A stretch of 39,895 nt of DNA. Origin: an uncultured Roseburia sp. Lineage in GTDB: Bacteria > Bacillota > Clostridia > Lachnospirales > Lachnospiraceae. Below, one piece after another: positions 16,047-24,954 of this stretch (positions are counted from its first letter, which is position 1; the number at the start of each line of letters is the position of its first letter). The stretch covers positions 1 through 39,895 of the forward strand of contig UQAQ01000027.1 of the NCBI GenBank assembly GCA_900539115.1. The letters run 5' to 3'. Under the pieces are notes generated by a model. It was given only the letters and a program-made list of their open reading frames with translations. It was not told where the DNA came from and made no database searches. A program made the translations under genes and the position numbers.

Positions 16047-17285
16047 TTAAATCTCATGGATAAACAATCCACTTCGTAATTTTGGTTCAAACCAGGTTGA
16101 TTTTGGCGGCATCAGAAGTTCCTGATCAGCGACATCAAACAATTCCGTGATAGACGTCGGATACATGGAAAAGGAAATCTTCATATCCGAATCCGCTCTT
16201 TTTTCAAGTTCGGAAAGTCCTCGGATTCCTCCGATAAAATCAATTCTCTGATCCGTTCTCGGATCTCCGATCCCAAGAACCGGTCCGAGCAGATAATCCT
16301 GAAGTACGGAAACATCAAGGCTTCCTACTGCATCTTTTCCTTCAAAAAGTTCCGGCTTGGCAGTCAGATGATACCACTGTCCCTCGGTATACATACCAAA
16401 TGTTCCTTTTTTCTCAGGGCGAACCTGTCCCTCTGCTTTTTCTACAATAAAGTTTTTGCCGATTTCTTCCAAAAACTGTGTTAAACTTCTTCCATTCAGA
16501 TCTTTTACGGTACGATTATAATCTAAGATACGCAGTTCATCGTGCGGAAACAATACCGAAAGGAAATAGTTAAACTCTTCTTCCCCGGTATAACCCGGAT
16601 TTTCCTGTCTTCTCTTCAATCCCACTTTCACTGCGGAAGCCGCACGGTGATGGCCATCCGCGATATAAATCTGCTGAATATTCTGAAATGCCTGATAAAT
16701 CGCATCCACATCTTCTTTTTTCGCAATTTTCCATACGCGGTGTGCGATGCCGTCTACCGCCGTAAAATCATAAATCGGCATCTCATTTTCCACATACGAA
16801 GCCACGATATCATGAATGCCTTTGTCAGAACGATACGCAAGGAAAATCGGTCCGGTCTGGGCAGAACACGTATCCACATGAGTGATACGGTCAATTTCCT
16901 TGTCTTCTCTGGTATTTTCATGTTTCTTAATGACGTGATTCATATAATCATCTACAGAAGAACAGGCAACAAGTCCGGTCTGCGGACGTCCATCCATCAC
17001 AAGCTGGTAAATATAGTAACTGCGGTCTTCATCCGTAATATATACGCCTTCCTGCTTGTCCTTTTGCAAAAGTTCTTTTGCCTTCTGATATACTTCCGGC
17101 GCATACGTATCCACGTTGTCGTCAAAATTGGTCTCTGCGCGGTCAATTTTCAAAAATGACAACGGTTCTCTCTGCACCTCTTCTTTTGCCTCCTGCCGGT
17201 TATAAACGTCATATGGGAGTGCTGCCACGCGGGATGCCAGTTCCTCTGCCGGGCGCACACATACAAATGGTCTGATTTCTGCCAT
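16047..17285 (-). CDS. DUF1015 family protein
   Basis: The product is 412 residues, close to family length. Conserved DUF1015 motifs are clear: RPFVCVRP (5-12), AALPYDVYN (21-29), KKHENTREDKEIDR (120-133) and IADGHHRAASA (208-218). The DGHHR segment is also a hallmark of ParB-like free-serine kinases (SerK, SbnI), and DUF1015 genes often travel with serine-pathway genes in Clostridia, so a role in serine metabolism is a reasonable inference, not a demonstrated one. A serine acetyltransferase gene lies immediately upstream on the same strand, though a terminator and a new promoter separate them. AGGAGG precedes the start at 17285. First gene of the run to glgB, the M16C peptidase and era. Confidence 0.9.
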   Translation of the reverse strand: MAEIRPFVCVRPAEELASRVAALPYDVYNRQEAKEEVQREPLSFLKIDRAETNFDDNVDTYAPEVYQKAKELLQKDKQEGVYITDEDRSYYIYQLVMDGRPQTGLVACSSVDDYMNHVIKKHENTREDKEIDRITHVDTCSAQTGPIFLAYRSDKGIHDIVASYVENEMPIYDFTAVDGIAHRVWKIAKKEDVDAIYQAFQNIQQIYIADGHHRAASAVKVGLKRRQENPGYTGEEEFNYFLSVLFPHDELRILDYNRTVKDLNGRSLTQFLEEIGKNFIVEKAEGQVRPEKKGTFGMYTEGQWYHLTAKPELFEGKDAVGSLDVSVLQDYLLGPVLGIGDPRTDQRIDFIGGIRGLSELEKRADSDMKISFSMYPTSITELFDVADQELLMPPKSTWFEPKLRSGLFIHEI

Positions 17286-17318
17286 AATGTCCTCCTGTAA
17301 AAAAAATAGTCTACTACT

Positions 17319-17347
17319 AGTATAGCGAATCTTGTCAAAGAAAACAA
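17319..17347 (-). promoter_or_regulatory. Probable promoter of the DUF1015-yesL-glgB operon
   Basis: On the minus strand, TTGTTT (17342-17347), 17-bp spacer and TATACT (17319-17324). A better-looking TTGACA lies at 17331-17336 but is only 6 bp from that -10 box, so it would need a different -10 (AGTAGA). The rest of 17348-17593 holds the preceding operon's terminator and nothing else I recognise. Confidence 0.55.
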
Positions 17348-17464
17348 GTACTTCAAAAATACTTTACACTTCATTCATATTCTTTTCGAAAAGTGAAATA
17401 CTAACAATATTACAACAAAGAGCGAAAGACTCATTTATGCCGAATATACGACTGGAAAATGTTT

Positions 17465-17503
17465 AAAAAAGAACCACTGCTGCCCCCCTGGACTACAGTG
17501 ATT
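17465..17503 (-). terminator. Rho-independent terminator after the serine acetyltransferase gene
   Basis: Minus strand: AAUCACUG (17503-17496), 16-nt loop, CAGUGGUU (17479-17472), one G-U wobble in an 8-bp stem, then C and six U (17470-17465). About 90 nt past the stop codon; it would close the tig-clpP-clpX-lon-engB unit. Confidence 0.7.
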
Positions 17504-17593
17504 CCAAATGCAACATTGAGGGCGTGATCCGCTTAGACTACGCGCCTCTCTGGTTTCTTGTCAATTTGTTTTACGAACACTTAGTGGACTAAA

Positions 17594-18508
17594 TTACTGC
17601 ACGACATCCATCTCCGGAATATGAAAACTTACTTTGGAATTTGCCGGGATGGAACCGGTAATAAAAGTATTACCGCCAACTACCGAATTTTCGCCGATTA
17701 CAGTCTCGCCACCGAGGATTGTCGCTCCGGCATAGATCGTCACATTGTTTTCAATCGTTGGATGACGCTTTTTGCCGGACAATTTCTGCCCGCCGCGTGT
17801 CGAAAGACCGCCAAGCGTAACTCCCTGATACAATTTAACGTGGTCTCCGATGATCGTCGTCTCCCCGATCACGATACCGGTTCCGTGGTCGATAAAGAAG
17901 CTCTCGCCAATCTGGGCACCGGAGTTGATATCGATTCCGGTCTTTGCATGGGCATATTCCGTCATGATGCGGGGAATAAACGGCACCTGACGAATGTACA
18001 ACTCATGCGCGATGCGGTATACAAAGATGGCAAACAATCCCGGGTACGAAAAAATAACCTCTTCTTTGCTCTGCGCCGCCGGATCGCCGTCATATCCTGC
18101 CTGAACATCTTTCAAAAGCAGTTTCTGAATACGGGGAAGCTGTTCAAAAAATTCACTGCAGACATGTTCTGCCTTTCTCTGATTATCCTCATCCGGTATT
18201 CCGGTAATCTCCGAGGCATGCACTTCAGATTCTTCATACGCAAATGCGCAGGCGATCTGTTCAAAAAACATATGGTAAATCGTGAGAAGCCGGTCACCGA
18301 CAAAATATTTTGGCAGGCATCTCGTCGCATCCTGCTCGCCAAAATAGCCCGGAAACATCACAAGCCGAAGTTCCTTCAACGCATCAATGATCACTTTCCG
18401 CTCCGGCATGTTTTTACCGGCTTTGGTAGAAAATAACGGCTCATTGTCGTAGTTTTCCGAAATTTCTTCCACCACTTTTTCAATCGTTGTCTTGGTATTC
18501 TGATTCAT
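17594..18508 (-). CDS. cysE: Serine O-acetyltransferase
   Basis: Transfers acetyl from acetyl-CoA to L-serine, giving O-acetylserine for cysteine synthesis. The 304 residues comprise an N-terminal helical domain (~1-190) and a left-handed beta-helix of hexapeptide repeats. Active-site segments are intact: FFIDHGTGIVIGET (~207-220) and KRHPTIENNVTIYAGATILG (~246-265), with the two catalytic histidines. The long N-terminal domain is typical of the EpsC-type subgroup of Clostridia and Bacteroidetes rather than enteric CysE. It starts 38 bp after engB and is the last gene before a terminator. No O-acetylserine sulfhydrylase is in the window. Confidence 0.93.
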   Translation of the reverse strand: MNQNTKTTIEKVVEEISENYDNEPLFSTKAGKNMPERKVIIDALKELRLVMFPGYFGEQDATRCLPKYFVGDRLLTIYHMFFEQIACAFAYEESEVHASEITGIPDEDNQRKAEHVCSEFFEQLPRIQKLLLKDVQAGYDGDPAAQSKEEVIFSYPGLFAIFVYRIAHELYIRQVPFIPRIMTEYAHAKTGIDINSGAQIGESFFIDHGTGIVIGETTIIGDHVKLYQGVTLGGLSTRGGQKLSGKKRHPTIENNVTIYAGATILGGETVIGENSVVGGNTFITGSIPANSKVSFHIPEMDVVQ

Positions 18509-18546
18509 CTTATTCCCTCATTTCTGCATCGGTTATTACTACCATT

Positions 18547-19149
18547 TTATTCATGAATGTCAATTTCTTTAACAAAATAGTCAATATATTCCCAGATCTC
18601 TTCTTTTCCTTCCTTCGTCTGGGCGGAAAACGGGATGATCGGTGTCCCTTCTACAACTTCCAGTTTTTTCCTTATCTGTGCAACATTTTTCTGCCGTGCC
18701 ATTTTGCTGATCTTGTCCGCTTTCGTAGCAATGATCAACGGATTCAATCCCTTCCCTGTGAGCATACGGTACATCTCCACATCCTTTGCTGACGGATCAT
18801 GGCGGATATCAATAAGCAAAAATACCACGCGGAGACATTGGGAAGTGTTCAGATACCGTTCAATCATCTTCATCCACTTTGCCGCCACCTCTTTGGACAC
18901 CTTTGCATATCCGTATCCGGGAAGGTCGACGAGATAGAATATGTCATTGACATTGTAATAATTTACCGTCTGTGTCTTTCCCGGCTGGGAAGAAATTCTG
19001 GCAAAGCTTTTACGGTTCATTAATGTATTGATCAAGGAAGACTTTCCAACATTGGATCGTCCCCAGAATGCCATTTCCAATTTGTCATTTTCCGGAAACT
19101 TGCTGGTGATTCCGCACACCGTTTCCAGTTCCAATGATTTTATAACCAT
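18547..19149 (-). CDS. ysxC: Ribosome biogenesis GTP-binding protein YsxC/EngB
   Basis: A 200-residue GTPase needed for 50S subunit assembly. Motifs: GRSNVGKSS (~30), GKTQTVNYY (switch I), DLPGYGYAKVS (G3 and switch II), TKADK (G4, ~142) and FSAQT (G5). Length is that of the family. It follows lon by 13 bp; AAAGGA precedes the start by 7 nt. The tig-clpP-clpX-lon-ysxC order is conserved across Firmicutes. Confidence 0.97.
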   Translation of the reverse strand: MVIKSLELETVCGITSKFPENDKLEMAFWGRSNVGKSSLINTLMNRKSFARISSQPGKTQTVNYYNVNDIFYLVDLPGYGYAKVSKEVAAKWMKMIERYLNTSQCLRVVFLLIDIRHDPSAKDVEMYRMLTGKGLNPLIIATKADKISKMARQKNVAQIRKKLEVVEGTPIIPFSAQTKEGKEEIWEYIDYFVKEIDIHE

Positions 19150-19162
19150 CTCGTCATCCTTT

Positions 19163-21466
19163 CTATCGTTCCACGAGGCTTTCTTTCAAAACCTGTTTTA
19201 CTTTTGTCACAAATACGATCTGAATGCCATCTGTGATCTCTTCTTCGAGTTCTTCGACATCCGGCTTATTTTCCTGCGGTACAAGCACTTTCTTGATACC
19301 GGCACTTTTGGCAGCCAGCAGTTTTTCTTTCAATCCGCCGATTGGCAGCACTTTTCCACGCAGTGTCACTTCGCCGGTCATCGCAACTTTGGCATCAACC
19401 GGGATTCCTTCAATTGCCGAATACAATGCAGTGGACATCGTTACACCTGCGGATGGACCATCTTTTGGCACAGCGCCTTCCGGTACATGAAGGTGGATGT
19501 CATGCTCTTTAAAATACGACGCCTCTTTTTTTACGATGGAGCGCACATAACTCAATGCGATCCGCGCCGATTCCTGCATGACATCGCCAAGTTGTCCGGT
19601 AAGGATCAGATTTCCTTCTCCCGGCATAATATTCACTTCAATCTCCAACGTATCGCCGCCTACCTGTGTCCAGGCAAGACCGCGCACGATACCGATCTCG
19701 TTTTCTGCATTTGCCATATCCGGGCGGAATTTCTTTTTGCCAAGAAATTCTTCGATATTTTTGCCGGAAACTCTTATTTTTTCCTGCTGTTCTTCCACCA
19801 CCAGTTTGGCGGCTTTTCTACAGATTTTTCCAATCTGGCGTTCCAGTCCACGAACTCCTGCCTCTCTTGTATACTCACTGATAATGGTTTTTAACGCCTT
19901 GTCATTGATAACAAGCTGGCTTTTTTTCAAACCATTTTTCTTGATCTGTTTCGGAATCAGATATTGTTTTCCGATATGGAATTTTTCATTTTCTGTATAT
20001 CCTGCGATTTCCAGCACTTCCATACGGTCAAGCAGTGGACCCGGAATCGTATCCAGCGTATTGGCTGTACAGAGAAATACTACTTCCGACAGATCTACCG
20101 GAAGTTCGATGTAATGATCTGCAAAATTCTGATTCTGCTCCGGATCCAGCACTTCTAACAGTGCCGAAGACGTATCTCCTTTGTAATCGCTGCTTACTTT
20201 ATCAATCTCATCTAAGAGCATCAGCGGATTTTTCACTTTTGCTTTCTTTAATCCGGCGATGATCTTTCCCGGCATCGCTCCAATATAGGTTCTTCGATGT
20301 CCGCGGATTTCGGCTTCATCGCGCACACCACCGAGACAGATCCGCACATACTCTTTATGAAGTGCTCTGGCAACAGACTTTGCGATCGAAGTTTTTCCGG
20401 TTCCCGGAGGTCCGACAAGACATAAGATCGGCGCTTCTCCGTTGCCGGTCAATGTCCTTACTGCCAAAAATTCAAGGATTCTCTCTTTTACTTTCTGCAG
20501 ACCGTAATGGTCTTCTTCCAAAATCGCCTCCGCTTCTGCCAGATCAAGTGGCGTCTCATCCATTTTATCCCATGGAAGAGCCAGCAGATTTTCGATATAA
20601 TCCTGACTAACCGAAGTTTCCGAAGAATTCGCCGGAAGGGATTCAAAACGCTTGATCTCCTGCTCGATCTTTTCTCGTACTTCATCACTGCAGATCAGTT
20701 CATCTGCCTGATTGCGGTATCCATCTGCCTGGGATTCCCCAACATCTCCCAGTTCTTGACGAATGGCACGCATCTGTTCTCTCAGATAATATTCTTTTTG
20801 GTTCTTTTCCAGGGTAGTTTTCACAGCCTGACAAAATTTCTGCCGTTCCTCCAGAATATCCAGCTCGCGGCCCACAAAATTCAACACATAATAAAAACGG
20901 TCACGCAGATCAAAACACTCGAGAAAACACTGACGCATCTCAAATGACATCGGAATATGCATCATGATAAGATCCAAAATCTGTCCCAGACTCTTGGACT
21001 GCTGTATTTTATCGTACGCGCTTCTTCCTACACTCGGATTTTTAATCAAATATTTTTCATATAATTGTCTCGCTTCCCGGCACATTGCTTCATATTCAAC
21101 TTCGTCCGTAATTTCTGTCGTCTCATAGACATCCACATCTCCGGTCAGATATGGCTCATTTTGGTTCAGACAAAGAAGTGTCGCTCTGTCCGTCGTAGAA
21201 ACCAATGCGCGCACGACATCTTCCTCCAGACGCATCACCTGGCGGATCTTAGCCACGACGCCTACTGCACGCAAATCTTTATATAATGGAAGTTCCACAT
21301 TTTCGTCATTTTGATTGGTGATAAACACCACGCCTTCCCCGGCCATGGCCTCATCTACCGCTTTTTTTGAAATATCCCGTTTTATATCCAGGTGTACAAG
21401 CATCCCCGGAAGAATCACCATCCCTTTCAAAGCAATAACGGGCATTGTCTTTATTTGCTTCTCCAT
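19163..21466 (-). CDS. lon: ATP-dependent protease Lon (LonA type)
   Basis: A soluble AAA+ protease of 767 residues degrading misfolded and regulatory proteins. Domains in order: N-terminal substrate-binding region with coiled coil (~1-300), AAA+ module with GPPGTGKTS and MLLDEIDKV, and the C-terminal protease with the Ser-Lys dyad S672 (PKDGPSAG) and K715 (GGLKEK). Start 21466 has only a weak Shine-Dalgarno (GTGTAGAAG); the internal ATG at 21445 is less well placed. The 82 bp separating it from clpX contain a small imperfect hairpin. No CIRCE is seen in front of it. Confidence 0.97.
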   Translation of the reverse strand: MEKQIKTMPVIALKGMVILPGMLVHLDIKRDISKKAVDEAMAGEGVVFITNQNDENVELPLYKDLRAVGVVAKIRQVMRLEEDVVRALVSTTDRATLLCLNQNEPYLTGDVDVYETTEITDEVEYEAMCREARQLYEKYLIKNPSVGRSAYDKIQQSKSLGQILDLIMMHIPMSFEMRQCFLECFDLRDRFYYVLNFVGRELDILEERQKFCQAVKTTLEKNQKEYYLREQMRAIRQELGDVGESQADGYRNQADELICSDEVREKIEQEIKRFESLPANSSETSVSQDYIENLLALPWDKMDETPLDLAEAEAILEEDHYGLQKVKERILEFLAVRTLTGNGEAPILCLVGPPGTGKTSIAKSVARALHKEYVRICLGGVRDEAEIRGHRRTYIGAMPGKIIAGLKKAKVKNPLMLLDEIDKVSSDYKGDTSSALLEVLDPEQNQNFADHYIELPVDLSEVVFLCTANTLDTIPGPLLDRMEVLEIAGYTENEKFHIGKQYLIPKQIKKNGLKKSQLVINDKALKTIISEYTREAGVRGLERQIGKICRKAAKLVVEEQQEKIRVSGKNIEEFLGKKKFRPDMANAENEIGIVRGLAWTQVGGDTLEIEVNIMPGEGNLILTGQLGDVMQESARIALSYVRSIVKKEASYFKEHDIHLHVPEGAVPKDGPSAGVTMSTALYSAIEGIPVDAKVAMTGEVTLRGKVLPIGGLKEKLLAAKSAGIKKVLVPQENKPDVEELEEEITDGIQIVFVTKVKQVLKESLVER

Positions 21467-21494
21467 ATCTTCTACACTTACCTCATTTCAGCAA

Positions 21495-21530
21495 GACCGA
21501 ATCCCGCACTTTTCGGTGCAAAATCCGGTC
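21495..21530. other. Imperfect hairpin between clpX and lon
   Basis: GACCG/CGGTC outer arms (21495-21499, 21526-21530) and GCAC/GTGC inner arms with mismatched bases between. No U-tract. Possibly an mRNA processing or stability element within the operon; weak by itself. Confidence 0.4.
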
Positions 21531-21548
21531 CTGTTCATTTCACCTTAT

Positions 21549-22850
21549 TCAGGCACTTTCTTCGTCTTTTTTCTCCGTCTCGATCTTCAAGATCTCGTCG
21601 TCTTTGCCAATCAAAGTAGCCTTTCCTGTTTTCTCTACCACAGCTTTCGTGATCTTACATTCTTTGACATCCTCTCTCGATGGAAGCTCAAACATGTAAT
21701 CCATCATACAGTTTTCAATGATGGCACGAAGTCCACGGGCTCCTGTCTTTCGTTCGATGGACTGATGTGCGATTTCCCGGATCGCCTCGTCCTCAAATGT
21801 CAATTTGACATCGTCGAGTTCCAGCAATTTCTGATACTGTTTTACCAGCGCATTTTTCGGTTTTGTCAAAATCTGCTTCAACGCATCTTCATCCAAAAGA
21901 TCCAAACTTACTGTCACAGGAACACGTCCGACAAATTCCGGAATAATTCCAAATTTCACCAAATCCTGTGGAAGCACCTGCCGGAACAGATCTCCGATCT
22001 GGGTATCGGATTTGTCTGCGATCTCCGCATTAAATCCGATGGATTTTTTATCAATTCGGGAACCAATGATCTTATCAAGACCATCAAAAGCTCCTCCGCA
22101 GATAAACAAAATATTGGTCGTATCAATATGGAAGAACTCCTGCTGCGGATGCTTTCTTCCTCCCTGAGGAGGTACACTCGCCTCGGTTCCTTCCAAAATC
22201 TTTAACAACGCCTGCTGAACACCCTCTCCGGAAACATCTCGAGTGATCGACGTATTTTCTGATTTTTTCGTAATCTTATCGATCTCATCAATATAAATGA
22301 TTCCATGCTCTGCGCGTGCAATATCATAATCTGCCGCCTGGATGATCTTGAGCAGAATATTTTCCACATCTTCGCCGACATAACCGGCTTCTGTCAATGT
22401 GGTCGCATCTGCGATTGCAAACGGTACATTCAGAATCTTTGCCAGCGTCTGTGCAAGATAGGTTTTTCCCGAACCGGTCGGTCCGATCATGAGAATGTTG
22501 CTCTTCTGCAATTCCACATCCATATCTGTCTGCGACATTACTCGTTTATAATGATTGTAAACGGCTACAGACAGTGCTTTTTTCGCTTCTTCCTGACCGA
22601 TTACATATTCGTCCAAAAATTCTTTGATCTCTTTTGGTTTTAAAAGATTGATCTCGACTTCCTCTTCTGCATCGCGGTCACTATACAATTCCTGCAATTC
22701 ATCTTCTAAAATCTCGTCACAAAGACTGATACATTCATCGCAGATAAACACGTCACCCGGTCCGGCAATCAATTTGCGAACCTGTTTTTCCGTTTTTCCA
22801 CAAAAAGAGCAGCGAATCTTTGTTGTATTATCATTACTTTTGCCTGCCAT
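21549..22850 (-). CDS. clpX: ClpX, ATPase subunit of the ClpXP protease
   Basis: AAA+ unfoldase that feeds substrates into ClpP; 433 residues. ATG 22850 has GGAGG 5 nt upstream and is preferred over an in-frame ATG four codons earlier. The N-terminal zinc-binding domain has CSFCGK and CDECISLC (~14-45); then come Walker A GPTGSGKTYLAQTLA, pore loop AGYVGED, Walker B IIYIDEIDK, and the ClpP-docking IGF loop (KKSIGFNAE). It ends in an acidic/lysine-rich tail. It lies 71 bp after clpP, with a strong hairpin in the gap. Confidence 0.98.
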   Translation of the reverse strand: MAGKSNDNTTKIRCSFCGKTEKQVRKLIAGPGDVFICDECISLCDEILEDELQELYSDRDAEEEVEINLLKPKEIKEFLDEYVIGQEEAKKALSVAVYNHYKRVMSQTDMDVELQKSNILMIGPTGSGKTYLAQTLAKILNVPFAIADATTLTEAGYVGEDVENILLKIIQAADYDIARAEHGIIYIDEIDKITKKSENTSITRDVSGEGVQQALLKILEGTEASVPPQGGRKHPQQEFFHIDTTNILFICGGAFDGLDKIIGSRIDKKSIGFNAEIADKSDTQIGDLFRQVLPQDLVKFGIIPEFVGRVPVTVSLDLLDEDALKQILTKPKNALVKQYQKLLELDDVKLTFEDEAIREIAHQSIERKTGARGLRAIIENCMMDYMFELPSREDVKECKITKAVVEKTGKATLIGKDDEILKIETEKKDEESA

Positions 22851-22880
22851 GCTTTCCTCCATTCAAAACATGCGAAAAGC

Positions 22881-22911
22881 ATATGGTGCCGCTTTACCAT
22901 TGGCACCATAT
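22881..22911. other. Perfect 10-bp hairpin between clpP and clpX
   Basis: ATATGGTGCC (22881-22890) and GGCACCATAT (22902-22911) are exactly complementary across an 11-nt loop. No U-run follows on the minus strand, so it is more likely a partial terminator or an RNA processing/stability signal that tunes the clpP:clpX ratio than a full stop. Confidence 0.6.
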
Positions 22912-22921
22912 CCCATTGCTA

Positions 22922-23515
22922 TTATTTCGATTCATGATTTGTGATAACACGGTCAATCAGACCATATGCCTGTGCTTCCTGCGCTGACATGAAGTTATCA
23001 CGCTCTGTATCTTCTGTAATTTTCTCAACCGGCTGTCCGGTATTTGCTGCCAAAATCTCATTCAATTTTTTCTTTGTCTTCAAGATATTTTCTGCAACAA
23101 TCTGAATTTCTGTCGCCTGGCCTTTGGCACCGCCGGATGGCTGGTGGATCATAATTTCCGAATTCGGAAGTGCCAGACGTTTGCCTTTGGCACCGCTGGA
23201 AAGCAGAAATGCTCCCATGCTGGCTGCCAGTCCCATACAGATGGTCGATACATCACATTTTACATAGTTCATGGTATCGTAGATTGCCATACCTGCAGTC
23301 ACGGATCCTCCCGGACTGTTGATGTATAAGTTGATATCTTTATTTGGGTCTTCTGACTCCAAAAATAACATCTGTGCTACTACAAGGCTTGCTGTCGTAT
23401 CATTCACTTCATCTCCCAAAAAGATGATTCTTTCACGGAGAAGACGGGAATAAATATCGTAAGAGCGTTCTCCGCCACGACTTGTCTGCTCAATGACATA
23501 AGGTACTAATGCCAT
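22922..23515 (-). CDS. clpP: ClpP proteolytic subunit
   Basis: A 197-residue serine peptidase forming the tetradecameric chamber of Clp proteases. The catalytic triad S99 (GLAASMGAFL), H124 (IMIHQPSGG) and D173 (EDTERD) has the standard spacing. AGGAGG lies 8 nt before ATG 23515. The MALVPYVIEQ N-terminus is the usual axial-loop sequence. It lies 34 bp downstream of tig, with clpX next. Confidence 0.98.
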   Translation of the reverse strand: MALVPYVIEQTSRGGERSYDIYSRLLRERIIFLGDEVNDTTASLVVAQMLFLESEDPNKDINLYINSPGGSVTAGMAIYDTMNYVKCDVSTICMGLAASMGAFLLSSGAKGKRLALPNSEIMIHQPSGGAKGQATEIQIVAENILKTKKKLNEILAANTGQPVEKITEDTERDNFMSAQEAQAYGLIDRVITNHESK

Positions 23516-23549
23516 AACATTTCCCTCCTATCTGAAAATGCAAACTGTA

Positions 23550-24872
23550 TTATTCTGCTTTTTCTTCTTTCTCTTCTTCTTTTGGCTCTACTTCTACAGA
23601 CTCTTTCACAAGGAAGTCAACTGCTTTCTGTACTGCAATATCCTCAGAAATCTGTTTATTTTCAGAATCGCCAAACATTTCTTTGATCTTATCTGCTTCC
23701 ATGTTATACATTTCAGCCATTTTCTCGATCTCTTTGTCGATATCTTTTGCTGTCGCTTTGATATCTTCTGCTGCTGCTACAGCCTCGAGTACAAGACGTG
23801 TACGAATACGTGTCTCGGCTTCCGGACGCATCTGCTCCATCATCATCTGTGGCTGCATTCCTGTCATCTGGATGTACTGCTCAATGCTGAGTCCCTGCTG
23901 CTGAAGACGGGAAGCGAACTCATTGATCATCTGATTGATCTGCTCGTCAACCATCGGTTTTGGAAGCTCGATCTTGGAGTTCTCTACTACCTGGCTGATG
24001 ATCTTATCTTCTTTTTCTGCTTTTACCTGATTTTTTCTGCGCTCTGTCAATGTCTTCTTCACGCTTGCTTTGTATTCTTTCAATGTCTCGAATTCAGAAA
24101 CTTCACTTGCGAATTCATCATCCAGTTTTGGAAGTTCTTTCATCTTGATGTCTTTGATCTCTACTTTGAAAAGTGCCGGTTTTCCTTTGAGTTCTTCTAC
24201 ATGATAAGTCTCAGGGAATGTTACATTGACATCCACTTTATCGCCTTTGTTTTTACCGATCAACTGATCTTCAAAGGTATCGATGAAGGAATGGCTTCCG
24301 ATCGTAAGAGAATAATCGGTACCTTTTCCGCCATCAAATGGCTCGTCATCTACAAATCCCTCAAAGTCGATCACTGCGATATCATCTTTTTTGATTGCAC
24401 GGTCTTCTACGTTTACTGTACGTGCATTCTGCTCCTGAACCTTAGCAAGTTCAGCATTGACATCTGCTGCCATGATCTTAACTTCCTGTTTCTCTACTTC
24501 GATTCCTTTGTAATCACCAAGTTCAACATCCGGTTTTACAGCAACTGTAGCGGTAAATACGAAAGGCTCGCCATTTCCAATTTTTTCCACATCGATATCC
24601 GGGCGGGATACGATCTCAAGTCCGCTCTCTTTTGCAGCTTCTTCGTAAGCATCCGGAATAACAAAGTTTGCAGCATCCTCATAAAATACTTCAGGACCAT
24701 ATTCTTTCTCGATCAGTTTACGAGGAGCTTTTCCCTTACGGAAACCTGGAAGAGCAATTTTGTTTTTGTTCTTATTGTAAGATTTTTTCATAGCCTCTTC
24801 AAATGCTTCCGGGCTTACCTCTATTGTAATTTTTGCCATACTGTTTTCAAGATTCTCTACTTTGTAACTCAT
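23550..24872 (-). CDS. tig: Trigger factor
   Basis: A 440-residue ribosome-associated chaperone and peptidyl-prolyl isomerase. The ribosome-binding signature PGFRKGKAPRKLIEKEYG (~43-60) is followed by the FKBP-type domain (~150-240) and the long helical arm region; the tail is acidic (EVEPKEEEKEEKAE). GGAGG precedes ATG 24872 by 10 nt. First of the tig-clpP-clpX-lon-ysxC series; the GH8 gene ends 82 bp upstream, with a short GGGAA/TTCCC hairpin in between. Confidence 0.97.
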   Translation of the reverse strand: MSYKVENLENSMAKITIEVSPEAFEEAMKKSYNKNKNKIALPGFRKGKAPRKLIEKEYGPEVFYEDAANFVIPDAYEEAAKESGLEIVSRPDIDVEKIGNGEPFVFTATVAVKPDVELGDYKGIEVEKQEVKIMAADVNAELAKVQEQNARTVNVEDRAIKKDDIAVIDFEGFVDDEPFDGGKGTDYSLTIGSHSFIDTFEDQLIGKNKGDKVDVNVTFPETYHVEELKGKPALFKVEIKDIKMKELPKLDDEFASEVSEFETLKEYKASVKKTLTERRKNQVKAEKEDKIISQVVENSKIELPKPMVDEQINQMINEFASRLQQQGLSIEQYIQMTGMQPQMMMEQMRPEAETRIRTRLVLEAVAAAEDIKATAKDIDKEIEKMAEMYNMEADKIKEMFGDSENKQISEDIAVQKAVDFLVKESVEVEPKEEEKEEKAE

Positions 24873-24954
24873 TTTTCTTAATCCTCCAAATTTTTAATTA
24901 CTTCGGGAACTTTGGGTAGTATTCCCTGATTTTTCTATTTCTAAACGCCTTGGA

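Noticed and set aside
17331..17336. TTGACA as the DUF1015 -35 box
   Set aside because: A perfect hexamer, but only 6 bp from the clear TATACT; the alternative -10 at 17 bp is poor, so the TTGTTT/TATACT pair was preferred with low confidence.
17504..17593. Riboswitch or T-box between serine acetyltransferase and DUF1015 genes
   Set aside because: The stretch lies upstream of the SAT terminator and the DUF1015 promoter, and no known cysteine/serine leader motif could be found.
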